From positions 1 to 64,000 of the forward strand of contig JAKPDW010000021.1 of NCBI GenBank assembly GCA_029552245.1: DNA of 64,000 nucleotides, read 5' to 3'. The stretch comes from Deltaproteobacteria bacterium. GTDB lineage: Bacteria; Desulfobacterota; Desulfomonilia; UBA1062. The number at the start of each line of letters is the position of its first letter. Within the stretch, counting starts at the first letter, position 1. Under the pieces are notes generated by a model that worked only from the letters and a program-made list of their open reading frames with translations, was not told the DNA's origin and made no database searches. The translations under genes and the position numbers were made by a program. Below are positions 33,664 to 41,452 of the stretch, in pieces.

Positions 33664-34216
33664 CACCCTGATCAGGGACACGGGCTACCTCAGCGACCCC
33701 GCGGCGGTCGAGCCCCTCGAGGGCGCGTGCGAGGCCGTGCGGAGGCTCAACGAGGCGGGCATACCGGTGATCGTGGTGACCAACCAGTCGGGTGTCGCCA
33801 GGGGTTTCTTCGACGAGGAACGCTTGCAGGAGATCCACTCGAGGCTCGTCGAGGTCTTCGCCGACATGGGCGCGCGCATCGACGCCGTCTACTCCTGTCC
33901 CCACCACCCCGAGGGCGTGGTCGAGCGCTACCGGCTCGCCTGCAGGTGCCGGAAGCCCGAACCGGGCATGCTCATCGATGCAGCACGGGATTTCGGCCTG
34001 GACCTCGGCTCGTGCTTCCTGGTAGGAGACAAACCTCACGACATCGAGGCGATACACAGGGTCGGGGGGAGAGGGGTCCTGGTAGGAGACCCGGTCGGCG
34101 TCGATGCCCCGAACCCTGCATCGATGCCCGACTTCGTGGCGAGAGACATACGTCAAGCAGTGGAATGGATACTCGGGAAGATCATGGCGGAAGGCGGGGA
34201 AGGAGGGGGCGGATGA
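33614..34216 (+). CDS. gmhB: Heptose-1,7-bisphosphate phosphatase GmhB
   Basis: 200 residues. HAD motif I is Phe-Met-Asp-Arg-Asp-Asp-Thr-Leu, motif II Val-Thr-Asn-Gln-Ser-Gly, with the zinc loop Cys-Pro-His-His ... Cys-Arg-Cys-Arg-Lys-Pro and Gly-Asp-Lys-Pro-His-Asp at motif IV. It makes the heptose precursor for LPS inner core. The reading frame overlaps lpxK by 50 bases; the ATG gives a normal-length protein. Confidence 0.92.
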   Translation: MRSSAWSRRAVFMDRDDTLIRDTGYLSDPAAVEPLEGACEAVRRLNEAGIPVIVVTNQSGVARGFFDEERLQEIHSRLVEVFADMGARIDAVYSCPHHPEGVVERYRLACRCRKPEPGMLIDAARDFGLDLGSCFLVGDKPHDIEAIHRVGGRGVLVGDPVGVDAPNPASMPDFVARDIRQAVEWILGKIMAEGGEGGGG

Positions 34217-35172
34217 ACGTCCTCAAGGAGGCGCCGAGCGTCCTGCAGGCCCTGCTCGTGCGGGGGGCGATCAGGCTCGTCCTGGCCCTGCCCTACCGGT
34301 GGGCCTTGTCCATAGGCAGGGTGCTCGGCCTCTTCACGTGGGCCGTCCTGCCCACAAGGCGCAGGCTCGTCGAGGTACAGGCCAGGAGTGCCATCGGGGA
34401 GGAGGCCACGCGCTCCTTCGTCCTCAAGGTGTTCATGAACCAGGGGGAAATCCTCGTGGACACCATCCGCTACGCCTTCATGGACGAGGACGAGCTGAAG
34501 TCGCGCATAAGGATCGAGGGGCGGGAGAACCTCGAAGAGGCGCTCGAGCAGGGCCGGGGTGTCATGATGATCACGGGCCACATAGGCAACTGGGAGATCC
34601 TCTCGAACCTGCCGAGGCTTGTGGGGATACAGTTCTGCGTCATGGCGGACAGGAGGGAGGACGAGAGGCTCGAGGCCGTCATAGACGGCATCAGGAGAAG
34701 GAGCGGGGCCACGATCCTGCCTCCCAAGGGAAAGGCGCTCATGCTCGTCAAGGAGCTCAGGAAGGGCCGGCTGATCGGGATGGTGGTGGACCAGCGGGGA
34801 AGGCGGAGAGACAACCTGTTCTGCGACGTGTTCGGCATGCCCGCCCCCACGAACCCTGCGCCCGCCTTCATAGCGATCAAGGGGGACGCCCTCGTGCTGC
34901 CTGTCTATGCCATGAAGGAGGAAGGAGGCTACGTGATCAGGTTCGATCCTCTCGTCGACACGCGCCGGTTCAGCCCCGGCGCCGACGGCATCGAGGCCCT
35001 CAGCCGGTTCATGCAGACATGGGTGAGCACCACGGTGAGGAAGAACCCCACATGGTGGTTCTGGCTCCACAGCAGGTGGATCAAGCGAAAGACGTTTCGG
35101 TCCCTGGCGAGGTCGGGCGGCGACTTCAGGGCGCTCGTGCGCTCGATGAACAGGCCCGTCACGAGGGAGTGA
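34213..35172 (+). CDS. LpxL/HtrB-family lipid A late acyltransferase, copy 1
   Basis: 319 residues with an N-terminal hydrophobic segment. The acyltransferase His-X4-Glu motif is Gly-His-Ile-Gly-Asn-Trp-Glu near residue 121-127, followed by Arg-Ser-Gly-Ala-Thr-Ile-Leu-Pro and Phe-Gly-Met-Pro-Ala-Pro-Thr-Asn. It adds a secondary acyl chain to lipid A on the inner face of the inner membrane. GGAGG site; ATGA overlap with gmhB. LpxL versus LpxM role cannot be decided. Confidence 0.88.
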   Translation: MNVLKEAPSVLQALLVRGAIRLVLALPYRWALSIGRVLGLFTWAVLPTRRRLVEVQARSAIGEEATRSFVLKVFMNQGEILVDTIRYAFMDEDELKSRIRIEGRENLEEALEQGRGVMMITGHIGNWEILSNLPRLVGIQFCVMADRREDERLEAVIDGIRRRSGATILPPKGKALMLVKELRKGRLIGMVVDQRGRRRDNLFCDVFGMPAPTNPAPAFIAIKGDALVLPVYAMKEEGGYVIRFDPLVDTRRFSPGADGIEALSRFMQTWVSTTVRKNPTWWFWLHSRWIKRKTFRSLARSGGDFRALVRSMNRPVTRE

Positions 35173-36164
35173 CCCCAGCGGTGGGCATGGGAAGGTCGTT
35201 CAGAGAGGTCGTCCTGGCCCGGCTGGCACGTGCGGCCGTCTTCTTCGTGAGGAAGGCCCCCTACCCCCTCGTGACCGCCGTCTTCAAGGCGGTCGCCCTG
35301 TGTGCGTGGTGTTTCCTGCCCTACCACAGGAAGACATCGGCCGTTCAGCTCCGCATGGCCCTGGGGCTGGAAAACCCCACGCTCATGTCGCTCAGGGTCT
35401 TCCTCGGCCATGCAGAGATCCTCGTGGACGCCGTCAGGTACGCGTACATGAGCGGGGAGGAGGTGAAAAGGGCGGTCAGGGTCGAGGGGCTCGAGCACCT
35501 CGAGCGCGCCCTCGAAACCGGCAAGGGGGTCATGATGATCACGGGCCACGTGGGCAACTGGGAGATCCTCTCGCACCTCCCCCGCATCCTCTCGGTCGAG
35601 TTCTGCGTCATGGCCCAGCGAAGGGGAGACCCCATGATCGACGCCATCGTGGACGACCTTCGCTCGCGGAGCGGTGCCACCATCCTGCCGCCTACGGGCA
35701 AGGCGCTCATGCTCGTGCGCGAGCTCAGGAAAGGCCGTGTCATCGGCATGGTCGTGGACGGCAGGCACGACGGCGCGGACGCGGTCATGTGCGAGGTCTT
35801 CGGCATGCCTGCACCCACGAACCCGGCACCCGCCTTCATCGCGATCAAGGGTGACGCCGTGGTCCTGCCGGTGGTGGCGATCAAGAACGGCCGGTGCTAC
35901 CGCGTGATCTTCACAAGGCCCGTTCCGGCCTCGGATTTCGGCGCCTCGAGGGATGCCGTGGAGAGGCTCAGCGGTTGGATGCAGTCCCAGGTGGAACACG
36001 CGGTGAGGAGGGATCCCCACCAGTGGTTCTGGCTCTACAGCAGGTGGATCCCCCGCTCTCTCATGAAGAAGGTGGTCCGGGAGGGGCTCGACCTCGAGGG
36101 TGTCGTGTCAGGCGCGGCTCTTCGCAGGGGCTGGACACCGCCGGGCGGCGCGCCCCTTCGGTGA
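35169..36164 (+). CDS. LpxL/HtrB-family lipid A late acyltransferase, copy 2
   Basis: 331 residues from the GTG overlapping the previous stop (GTGA); GTG 35181 and ATG 35187 are alternatives. It aligns end to end with copy 1, including Gly-His-Val-Gly-Asn-Trp-Glu and the shared Phe-Gly-Met-Pro-Ala-Pro-Thr-Asn-Pro-Ala block, so it arose by tandem duplication. The two probably attach different secondary chains. It ends the envelope operon; no clear terminator follows. Confidence 0.86.
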   Translation: MTPAVGMGRSFREVVLARLARAAVFFVRKAPYPLVTAVFKAVALCAWCFLPYHRKTSAVQLRMALGLENPTLMSLRVFLGHAEILVDAVRYAYMSGEEVKRAVRVEGLEHLERALETGKGVMMITGHVGNWEILSHLPRILSVEFCVMAQRRGDPMIDAIVDDLRSRSGATILPPTGKALMLVRELRKGRVIGMVVDGRHDGADAVMCEVFGMPAPTNPAPAFIAIKGDAVVLPVVAIKNGRCYRVIFTRPVPASDFGASRDAVERLSGWMQSQVEHAVRRDPHQWFWLYSRWIPRSLMKKVVREGLDLEGVVSGAALRRGWTPPGGAPLR

Positions 36165-36693
36165 TCCGTCCACGCTGTCTCTATCTGCTGCGTTCCGGGA
36201 GAAGGACCGCAAGCCCCCGAAGCCCTCTGGGGTCATGTGACGGCTGCGTGCGGCACATCAGTTGGCGCGCCTTACCTGCCGGGGGTCGGCGTGCTCCGGA
36301 GGCCTCTTTCCCTGCATGCTCGGGCTGTGAGCCGGTAGTGGAGCGCGTTGTTGGTCACCCGCATGCTCTCCTGAGGCCGCTCCCTGCATGCTCGAGCTGT
36401 GCGTGTCCGGGCGGAGGCCTTCTGCCCGGGCAGGGCTTGTGTTCTCGTGGGGAAGGCAGGCCCCGGCGTGGCGGACATGCAGGCGATGCCCAAGGGTGGG
36501 GAAACGGGCCCCTTCCAGGGGCTGCACCCGAGGCGCCCTCCCCAAGGGAGTGCAGGTGTGACGCCCGACACGTTGACGGCATGCGGCTGGTGGACGCCCT
36601 CCCCAAGGGGGTGGGGGTTAACACGCGGGGGGATGCCAGCACGCCTCTGCCCGGCCGCTTGCCGAGGCCGGAAGCCGGAGTTTAGCTTGCCCT
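36165..36693. other. Gene-free region with two short repeat pairs
   Basis: No supported gene or RNA. TCCCTGCATGCTCG appears at 36309 and 36381 (72 bp apart). CGCCCTCCCCAAGGG appears at 36534 and 36595 (61 bp apart). Frames through it are low complexity. Confidence 0.5.
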
Positions 36694-36723
36694 TGACTTT
36701 TCGAGACACCCGCCGGTATATCA
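36694..36723 (+). promoter_or_regulatory. Sigma70 promoter of tRNA-Cys
   Basis: TTGACT (36694-36699), 18-bp spacer, TATATC (36718-36723), 17 bases before the tRNA. Because no terminator follows the tRNA, it may also serve the two regulator genes downstream. Confidence 0.7.
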
Positions 36724-36740
36724 AGGAGACGCAAAGGTCC

Positions 36741-36815
36741 GGCGGCATAGCCAAGGGGTAAGGCGACGGTCTGCAAAACCGTTATTCACCGGTTCGAATC
36801 CGGTTGCCGCCTCCA
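36741..36815 (+). tRNA. tRNA-Cys (GCA)
   Basis: The acceptor stem GGCGGCA pairs with TGCCGCC; anticodon loop CTGCAAA gives GCA; T loop GGTTCGAATCC; discriminator U73 as expected for tRNA-Cys; CCA is encoded. 75 nt. Confidence 0.96.
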
Positions 36816-36854
36816 CCGACAACCCCATGTAGACACTTCCCCGGGAGGACGAGC

Positions 36855-37088
36855 ATGACCAACAGGGGCAGAAAACCGCTGAGGATGAAACAGGGCGAGC
36901 TTTCTGCAGAGCTCGTCAAGCGGAACTACTACATCGACGAGCGTTACGCCAAGGCCCTCTCCGTCCTCTCGGCGCTGACCGGCAAGGAACTTTCGATCCT
37001 GGTGAACGAGGCCTTGCAGGACCTGATAGCCAAGTACCAGCCGTCCACCGAGATCGACCTCTTGAACATCAAGCCCATCAAGAAGTAA
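36855..37088 (+). CDS. Ribbon-helix-helix-like protein next to nikR (77 aa)
   Basis: ATG behind GGGAGGACGAG, 39 bases after the tRNA; the frame's earlier start would lie in the tRNA. After a basic N-terminus, Lys-Arg-Asn-Tyr-Tyr-Ile-Asp (strand) and two helices (about residues 30-62) fit a ribbon-helix-helix DNA-binding fold. It lacks the NikR ligand domain. It is likely a small regulator paired with NikR, perhaps acting on its own promoter; family not recognised. Confidence 0.65.
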   Translation: MTNRGRKPLRMKQGELSAELVKRNYYIDERYAKALSVLSALTGKELSILVNEALQDLIAKYQPSTEIDLLNIKPIKK

Positions 37089-37097
37089 GGTCATCCC

Positions 37098-37514
37098 ATG
37101 TCCCGCCTCGTGAGGTTCGGTGTCTCGCTGGAAAGCGGGCTCCTCGAACAGTTCGACCGCCTGATCGCCAAGAGGGGCTACACGTCCAGGTCCGAGGCCT
37201 TGCGCGACCTCATCCGGCAGGAGCTCGTCCACGAGGAGTGGGAGGAGGACAGGGAGGTCGCCGGCACCGTCACCTTTCTCTACGACCACCACACCCGGGG
37301 CCTCTCCGCCAGGCTCACGGACATCCAGCACGACCACCAGGACCTCATCATCTCGACCCAGCACATCCACCTGGACCACCACACCTGCCTCGAGATCGTG
37401 GCGGTGAGGGGCCGTGCGTCCGACGTGCTGAAGCTGGCCAACGCCCTGAGATCGGTCAAGGGGGTGCGTCACGGCTCCCTGAGCATGAGCAGCACGGGCA
37501 AGACCCTCCTTTGA
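37098..37514 (+). CDS. nikR: Nickel-responsive regulator NikR
   Basis: 138 residues. N-terminal ribbon-helix-helix (Val-Arg-Phe-Gly-Val-Ser ... Arg-Ser-Glu-Ala-Leu-Arg-Asp-Leu-Ile) and C-terminal ACT-like metal domain. The nickel ligands align with His78, His89, His91 and Cys97 (E. coli 76/87/89/95). With nickel it represses uptake genes; here the nikMN-Q-O transporter follows and a candidate operator lies between. Confidence 0.95.
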   Translation: MSRLVRFGVSLESGLLEQFDRLIAKRGYTSRSEALRDLIRQELVHEEWEEDREVAGTVTFLYDHHTRGLSARLTDIQHDHQDLIISTQHIHLDHHTCLEIVAVRGRASDVLKLANALRSVKGVRHGSLSMSSTGKTLL

Positions 37515-37705
37515 GGCCCCCACCCCAACCGGGGACGGAAGTTTGCCCTGCCAGGGCGTCGAGGAAAACCCTCCCCCTGCAAGGTCACGGGTTTTCTCAC
37601 AGCTGCCCCAGGCTCGGCGTGGCGTCGGGGAGCATCGCCCTGACAGGCCCTCTCCCTCATCTGACGGCAGGTCATGACCCGCACGGCACCCGGTATGACA
37701 TCGGG

Positions 37706-37732
37706 GTAGCACTTTTTTCCCAATCATGCTAC
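37706..37732 (+). promoter_or_regulatory. Candidate NikR operator before nikMN
   Basis: GTAGCAC-N13-ATGCTAC is an inverted repeat with one mismatch, total 27 bp, 37 bases before nikMN. NikR sites are long-spaced inverted repeats of about this length; the half-site differs from the E. coli GTATGA. A T6 run lies in the spacer. Confidence 0.55.
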
Positions 37733-37769
37733 TGACAGATCATGAAACCAGTCGAGGAGGTTTTGCCGC

Positions 37770-38789
37770 ATGCACATGGCTGACGCACTGCTTTCCCCTG
37801 CCGTCGGAGGGACCATGTGGGCCGTCACGGGCGCCAAGGTGGCCCACTGCGCAAAGAAGATGAAGAGCCTGGGGTCGGAGCGCCTGGTACCCCTCATGGG
37901 CGTGCTCGGGGCCTTCGTCTTCGCCGCACAGATGATCAACTTCAGCATCCCGGCCACCGGTTCCAGCGGCCACCTGGGAGGGGGCCTGTTGCTCGCCGCG
38001 ATCCTCGGCCCACACGCGGCGTTCATCGTCATCGCATCGGTCCTCGTGGTACAGGCCCTGTTCTTCGCGGACGGCGGCCTGCTGGCTCTCGGGTGCAACA
38101 TCTTCAACCTCGGGTTCTTCCCGGCCTTCGTGGCATACCCGCTGATCTTCAAGCCGATCGTCCAGGGTGGGGCCACCCGGGGCAGGCTCTTTGCCGCATC
38201 GATCCTCGCGAGCGTGGTCGGGCTCGAGCTTGGCGCGCTCGGCGTGGTGGTCGAGACCGTGATGTCGGGCATCACGGACCTGCCGTTTACGACCTTTGCA
38301 TCCTTCATGCTCCCCATACACCTCGCCATCGGGATCGTGGAGGGGGTCGTCACGGCGCTCGTGGTGGGCTTCGTGCTGGAGGCCAACCCCCGGGTCGTGT
38401 TCGATCCCGGTGTGTACCGCGGCGATGCACGGACCAGGTTTTCCACGAGGACGATCGTGGCGGCGTTCGCCATCGTTGCGGCGATCACCGGGTCCGTGAT
38501 CTCCTGGTATGCGTCCGAGCACCCCGACGGCCTCGAGTGGTCGCTCGCCAAGACCACGGGCAGCGAGGAACTGAACACCACCTCGCCGATCCACGAGGCC
38601 CTCGCCTCTCTCCAGGACCGCATCGCGCCCCTGCCCGACTACTCGTTCAGGGCAACGCAGGCCTCCGACCGACAGCCCTCACCCAAGGCAGGCACGACGG
38701 TCTCCGGCCTGGTAGGGGCGGCGCTCGTGCTCCTTTTCGCCATGGCAGGCGGATTCATCCTGAGCCGCCTGGGGAAGAAGGCGACATGA
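37770..38789 (+). CDS. nikM: ECF nickel transporter substrate component, NikM-NikN fusion
   Basis: 339 residues with GAGGAGG upstream. The N-terminus Met-His-Met-Ala-Asp is the CbiM/NikM metal-binding end. Six or more hydrophobic helices cover residues 1-215. Two further helices (about 228-250 and 315-335) flank a periplasmic loop with His-Pro-Asp-Gly-Leu-Glu, the CbiN/NikN signature. This is the nickel/cobalt-specific S component fused to its N partner; NikR next door favours nickel. Confidence 0.92.
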   Translation: MHMADALLSPAVGGTMWAVTGAKVAHCAKKMKSLGSERLVPLMGVLGAFVFAAQMINFSIPATGSSGHLGGGLLLAAILGPHAAFIVIASVLVVQALFFADGGLLALGCNIFNLGFFPAFVAYPLIFKPIVQGGATRGRLFAASILASVVGLELGALGVVVETVMSGITDLPFTTFASFMLPIHLAIGIVEGVVTALVVGFVLEANPRVVFDPGVYRGDARTRFSTRTIVAAFAIVAAITGSVISWYASEHPDGLEWSLAKTTGSEELNTTSPIHEALASLQDRIAPLPDYSFRATQASDRQPSPKAGTTVSGLVGAALVLLFAMAGGFILSRLGKKAT

Positions 38790-39367
38790 AAGACCCCGCA
38801 CGTGCCAGCGCGAAGGCGCACCGCATGGCCCCGGAGACGACCTGTCCAGCCCCTTCCGAAGGTACGGCCTTGCACTCTTGCGCTTTCGAAACGCACTCTT
38901 CTTGAAGGAGCAAAGACAAGGCCGGGCACGTTCTCAACGATGGCTTGCACTAGGGCGCGAACGGATGCACGATGGGGGAGCGGGACGACACGGTGCGGGT
39001 CTAGAGGGAACACCCCCATCCTTCCTGCGGGCATTCCCTCTGCCCGAGGAATGACGCGGGTGTCCCCAAAGCCCCTGGGAGAGGCCCGTGCGGCAGCAGC
39101 AGGAACGGGGTTGCCGTGGTCGCGGCCGGCCGGGGTCCTGGTGCAAGACTCCTCGTGAGCCGGGGTCCCTGTTGCGAGTCATGCCGGTCCCTGTCGTGAC
39201 GAGGGCGAAGGCCCTGCTGGCCGAACGGTGTCTGATGGGGGAAACCGTATCATCGCATGGGCCCCGGTTTAGACGCCCCCAGCTGAGCGAGGCCTGCGGC
39301 TCGCATGTGGACAGACTCGTGGGACGTCACGCGGGCATGAGAAAACCAGGGAAAGGACTCGACGCAC
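38790..39367. other. Gene-free gap within the nickel transporter cluster
   Basis: 578 bp with no supported gene. No cobalamin-box-like or other riboswitch core was found by eye. CCGGGGTCC recurs at 39130 and 39160, with a partial third copy after. It probably contains a repeat insertion, and nikQ may need its own promoter, which I could not identify. Confidence 0.45.
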
Positions 39368-40180
39368 ATGCATGATCCTGCTCTCGGATACAGGGGCCTC
39401 GGCCAGCTCGACGAGCTCTCTCTCGCCGACAGCCCCGTCCACCGCATCGACCCGCGCGTAAAGCTCGTCACTTTCATGACCTTCGCCGTCTGCATCGTGT
39501 CCTTCCCCAAGTACGAGGTCGCGAGGCTCGCGCCGTACACGCTCTTCCTCGCCTTCATACTCCCGCTGGCGCGCGTCCCCTTCACCCTCGTCGCCGCGAA
39601 GGTCGCGCTCGTCCTCCCGCTGGCGCTATTGACCGCGGCCTTCAACCCCTTCTACGACCGCCAGCCCGTCGTCACCGTCTTCGACCTGCCGGTCACGGGC
39701 GGCATGATCTCGTTCGTGTCCATCATCGTCAAGTTCGTCCTCACTGCAGCCGGCGCAGTCACCCTCGTGGCGGTGACCGGCTTCAACGACCTGTGCGCGG
39801 CCATGGGCAGGCTCGGTGTCCCGAACGTCCTCACCACCCAGCTCCTCCTCCTCCACCGCTACCTCTTCACCCTCTCGGCAGAGGCCGCCCACATGAGGCG
39901 CGCGAGGGACCTGCGTTCCCCCGGGACCGACGCCCACGGTATCAGAACCGCATCCGCGGTCTTGGGCCATCTCCTCCTGAGGACGTACGCGCGCGCCGAA
40001 AGGATCCACCTCGCCATGCTCTCGAGGTCCTGGCGAGGCGACATCCTGCCTCACAGGTCTTTCAGGTCGAGACCAGCGGACTGGGTCTTCTGTGTCCTCA
40101 CGTGCGCCCTCTTCATCGCTTGGAGAGTCATGGACATGACGTCCGCCCTGGGAAGCCTCGCGCTGGGGGTGCTCGGGTGA
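39368..40180 (+). CDS. nikQ: ECF transporter T component, NikQ/CbiQ
   Basis: 270 residues. After Ser-Pro-Val-His-Arg-Ile-Asp-Pro-Arg-Val-Lys-Leu, multiple membrane helices. The two coupling motifs are Met-Arg-Arg-Ala-Arg-Asp-Leu-Arg (near 177) and Met-Leu-Ser-Arg-Ser-Trp-Arg-Gly (near 218), equivalents of the Ala-Arg-Gly motifs of EcfT. It links the S component to the ATPase. ATG at 39368 has only a moderate GGGAAAGG site. Confidence 0.9.
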   Translation: MHDPALGYRGLGQLDELSLADSPVHRIDPRVKLVTFMTFAVCIVSFPKYEVARLAPYTLFLAFILPLARVPFTLVAAKVALVLPLALLTAAFNPFYDRQPVVTVFDLPVTGGMISFVSIIVKFVLTAAGAVTLVAVTGFNDLCAAMGRLGVPNVLTTQLLLLHRYLFTLSAEAAHMRRARDLRSPGTDAHGIRTASAVLGHLLLRTYARAERIHLAMLSRSWRGDILPHRSFRSRPADWVFCVLTCALFIAWRVMDMTSALGSLALGVLG

Positions 40181-40935
40181 GCCATCACATCGTCGAGCTC
40201 AAGGATGTCACGTACGTGTACCCCGACGGGACCGAGGCCTTGAAGGGGGTCTCGCTGAAGATCACGCACGGCGAGGCCGTCGCGCTCGTGGGTGCCAACG
40301 GCGCGGGCAAGTCCACCCTGTTGCTCAACCTCAACGGCTGCCTCATGCCCACCTCGGGCAGCGTCCGCATCGGCGACTATCCCGTGACGCAAGCGACGCT
40401 GGCGAACGTTAGACGAACCGTGGGCACGATCTTCCAGGACCCTGACGATCAGCTCTTCATGCCGACCCTCGGGGACGACGTGTCGTTCGGGCCCTACAAC
40501 CTGGGCCTCAGGGGCGAGGAGCTCAGGCGCAGGGTGGACGAGGCGCTGGCGCGCATGGGCATAGAGCACCTCAGGAATAGGCCGCCATACAGGCTGTCCG
40601 CGGGCGAGAAGAGGCGGGGCGCGATCGCCTCCGTCCTCGCCATGACCCCTGACATCCTCATCCTCGACGAGCCTACCACGGGTCTCGACCCGCGGGGCCG
40701 CAGGCAGATGATAGAGATCCTCAAGGGGTTCGCCCACACCAGGATCATAGCCACCCACGACCTCGATCTCGTCCTTGAGGTATGCCCGAGGACCGTGGTG
40801 CTCTCGGAAGGGTCAATCCGCGCTGACGGCCCCACCCTGGAGATCTTCAGGGATGCGGACCTCCTCGAGAGATGCAGCCTCGAGCCCCCGCTCTCGCTCA
40901 AGGGTTGCCCGGTGTGCGGAAAAGGTCCCGGGTGA
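40177..40935 (+). CDS. nikO: ECF transporter ATPase, NikO/CbiO
   Basis: 252 residues from the GTG overlapping the nikQ stop (GTGA). Walker A Gly-Ala-Asn-Gly-Ala-Gly-Lys-Ser, Q-loop Phe-Gln-Asp-Pro-Asp-Asp-Gln, signature Leu-Ser-Ala-Gly-Glu-Lys-Arg-Arg and Walker B Ile-Leu-Ile-Leu-Asp-Glu-Pro-Thr are present. The C-terminus has Cys-Pro-Val-Cys. It drives the transporter and completes the nikR-MN-Q-O cluster. Confidence 0.93.
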   Translation: MSHHIVELKDVTYVYPDGTEALKGVSLKITHGEAVALVGANGAGKSTLLLNLNGCLMPTSGSVRIGDYPVTQATLANVRRTVGTIFQDPDDQLFMPTLGDDVSFGPYNLGLRGEELRRRVDEALARMGIEHLRNRPPYRLSAGEKRRGAIASVLAMTPDILILDEPTTGLDPRGRRQMIEILKGFAHTRIIATHDLDLVLEVCPRTVVLSEGSIRADGPTLEIFRDADLLERCSLEPPLSLKGCPVCGKGPG

Positions 40936-41452
40936 ACCCGGCTCCACGGGACTCCGACACAGGACGCCTGCCAGGGCCTCCCCATGACGACGACCTGAAA
41001 CGGCCCACACCCGGCTCAACCCCCGCCGGAGGAAGTGAGGGAAAGGGCAAGGCACGGTGAGTTCCCGGTGCCCATCGTGCGGCCAGGGCGTAGTCTCCTC
41101 GACGGCGGGCCACGGCCGACACCCGCCTTTACCCTCTGCCAGGGGAGGTGCGGGAAAGGACAAGGTCACCATGAACGCCCGATACCCCTCAGGCAGGGCG
41201 TAGCCTCCTCGACGACGGGCGACGGCCCACACCCGCTTGCCCACGAGAGGCGAGGCAAGGGGCACGGCACGGTGAGTGCCCGGTGCGTTCAGACCTGTTT
41301 CCTCCGGAAAGGCTCGAGCCCCACCCATGACCTGGCCCTGGCCACCTTCAGGGCGCCCTTTGAGCCCGTTTTCCCTTGCCGTCACAAAACCCCCCGTGAT
41401 ATCTATGAAATAGATGATGCGCGGTCCAGGACACCATGACGAGGAACAAGGC
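40936..41452. repeat. Three degenerate ~110-bp tandem repeats in a gene-free gap
   Basis: Units start at CGGCC(C/G)ACAC at 41001, 41113 and 41223. Each continues with a GGAGG-like AG-rich block, GGGAAAGG-type sequence, and (units 1-2) CAGGGCGTAG-CTCCTCGACG. The copies are diverged. Past 41300 the DNA becomes A/T richer ahead of the omptin gene. No gene or promoter is convincing apart from a weak TTGCCG/TATCTA pair near 41376-41405. Confidence 0.65.

Noticed and set aside
38790-39367. Cobalamin or Ni/Co riboswitch in the nickel transporter gap
   Set aside because: No recognisable conserved core by eye; the metal-uptake context alone is not enough. A covariance search could reopen this.
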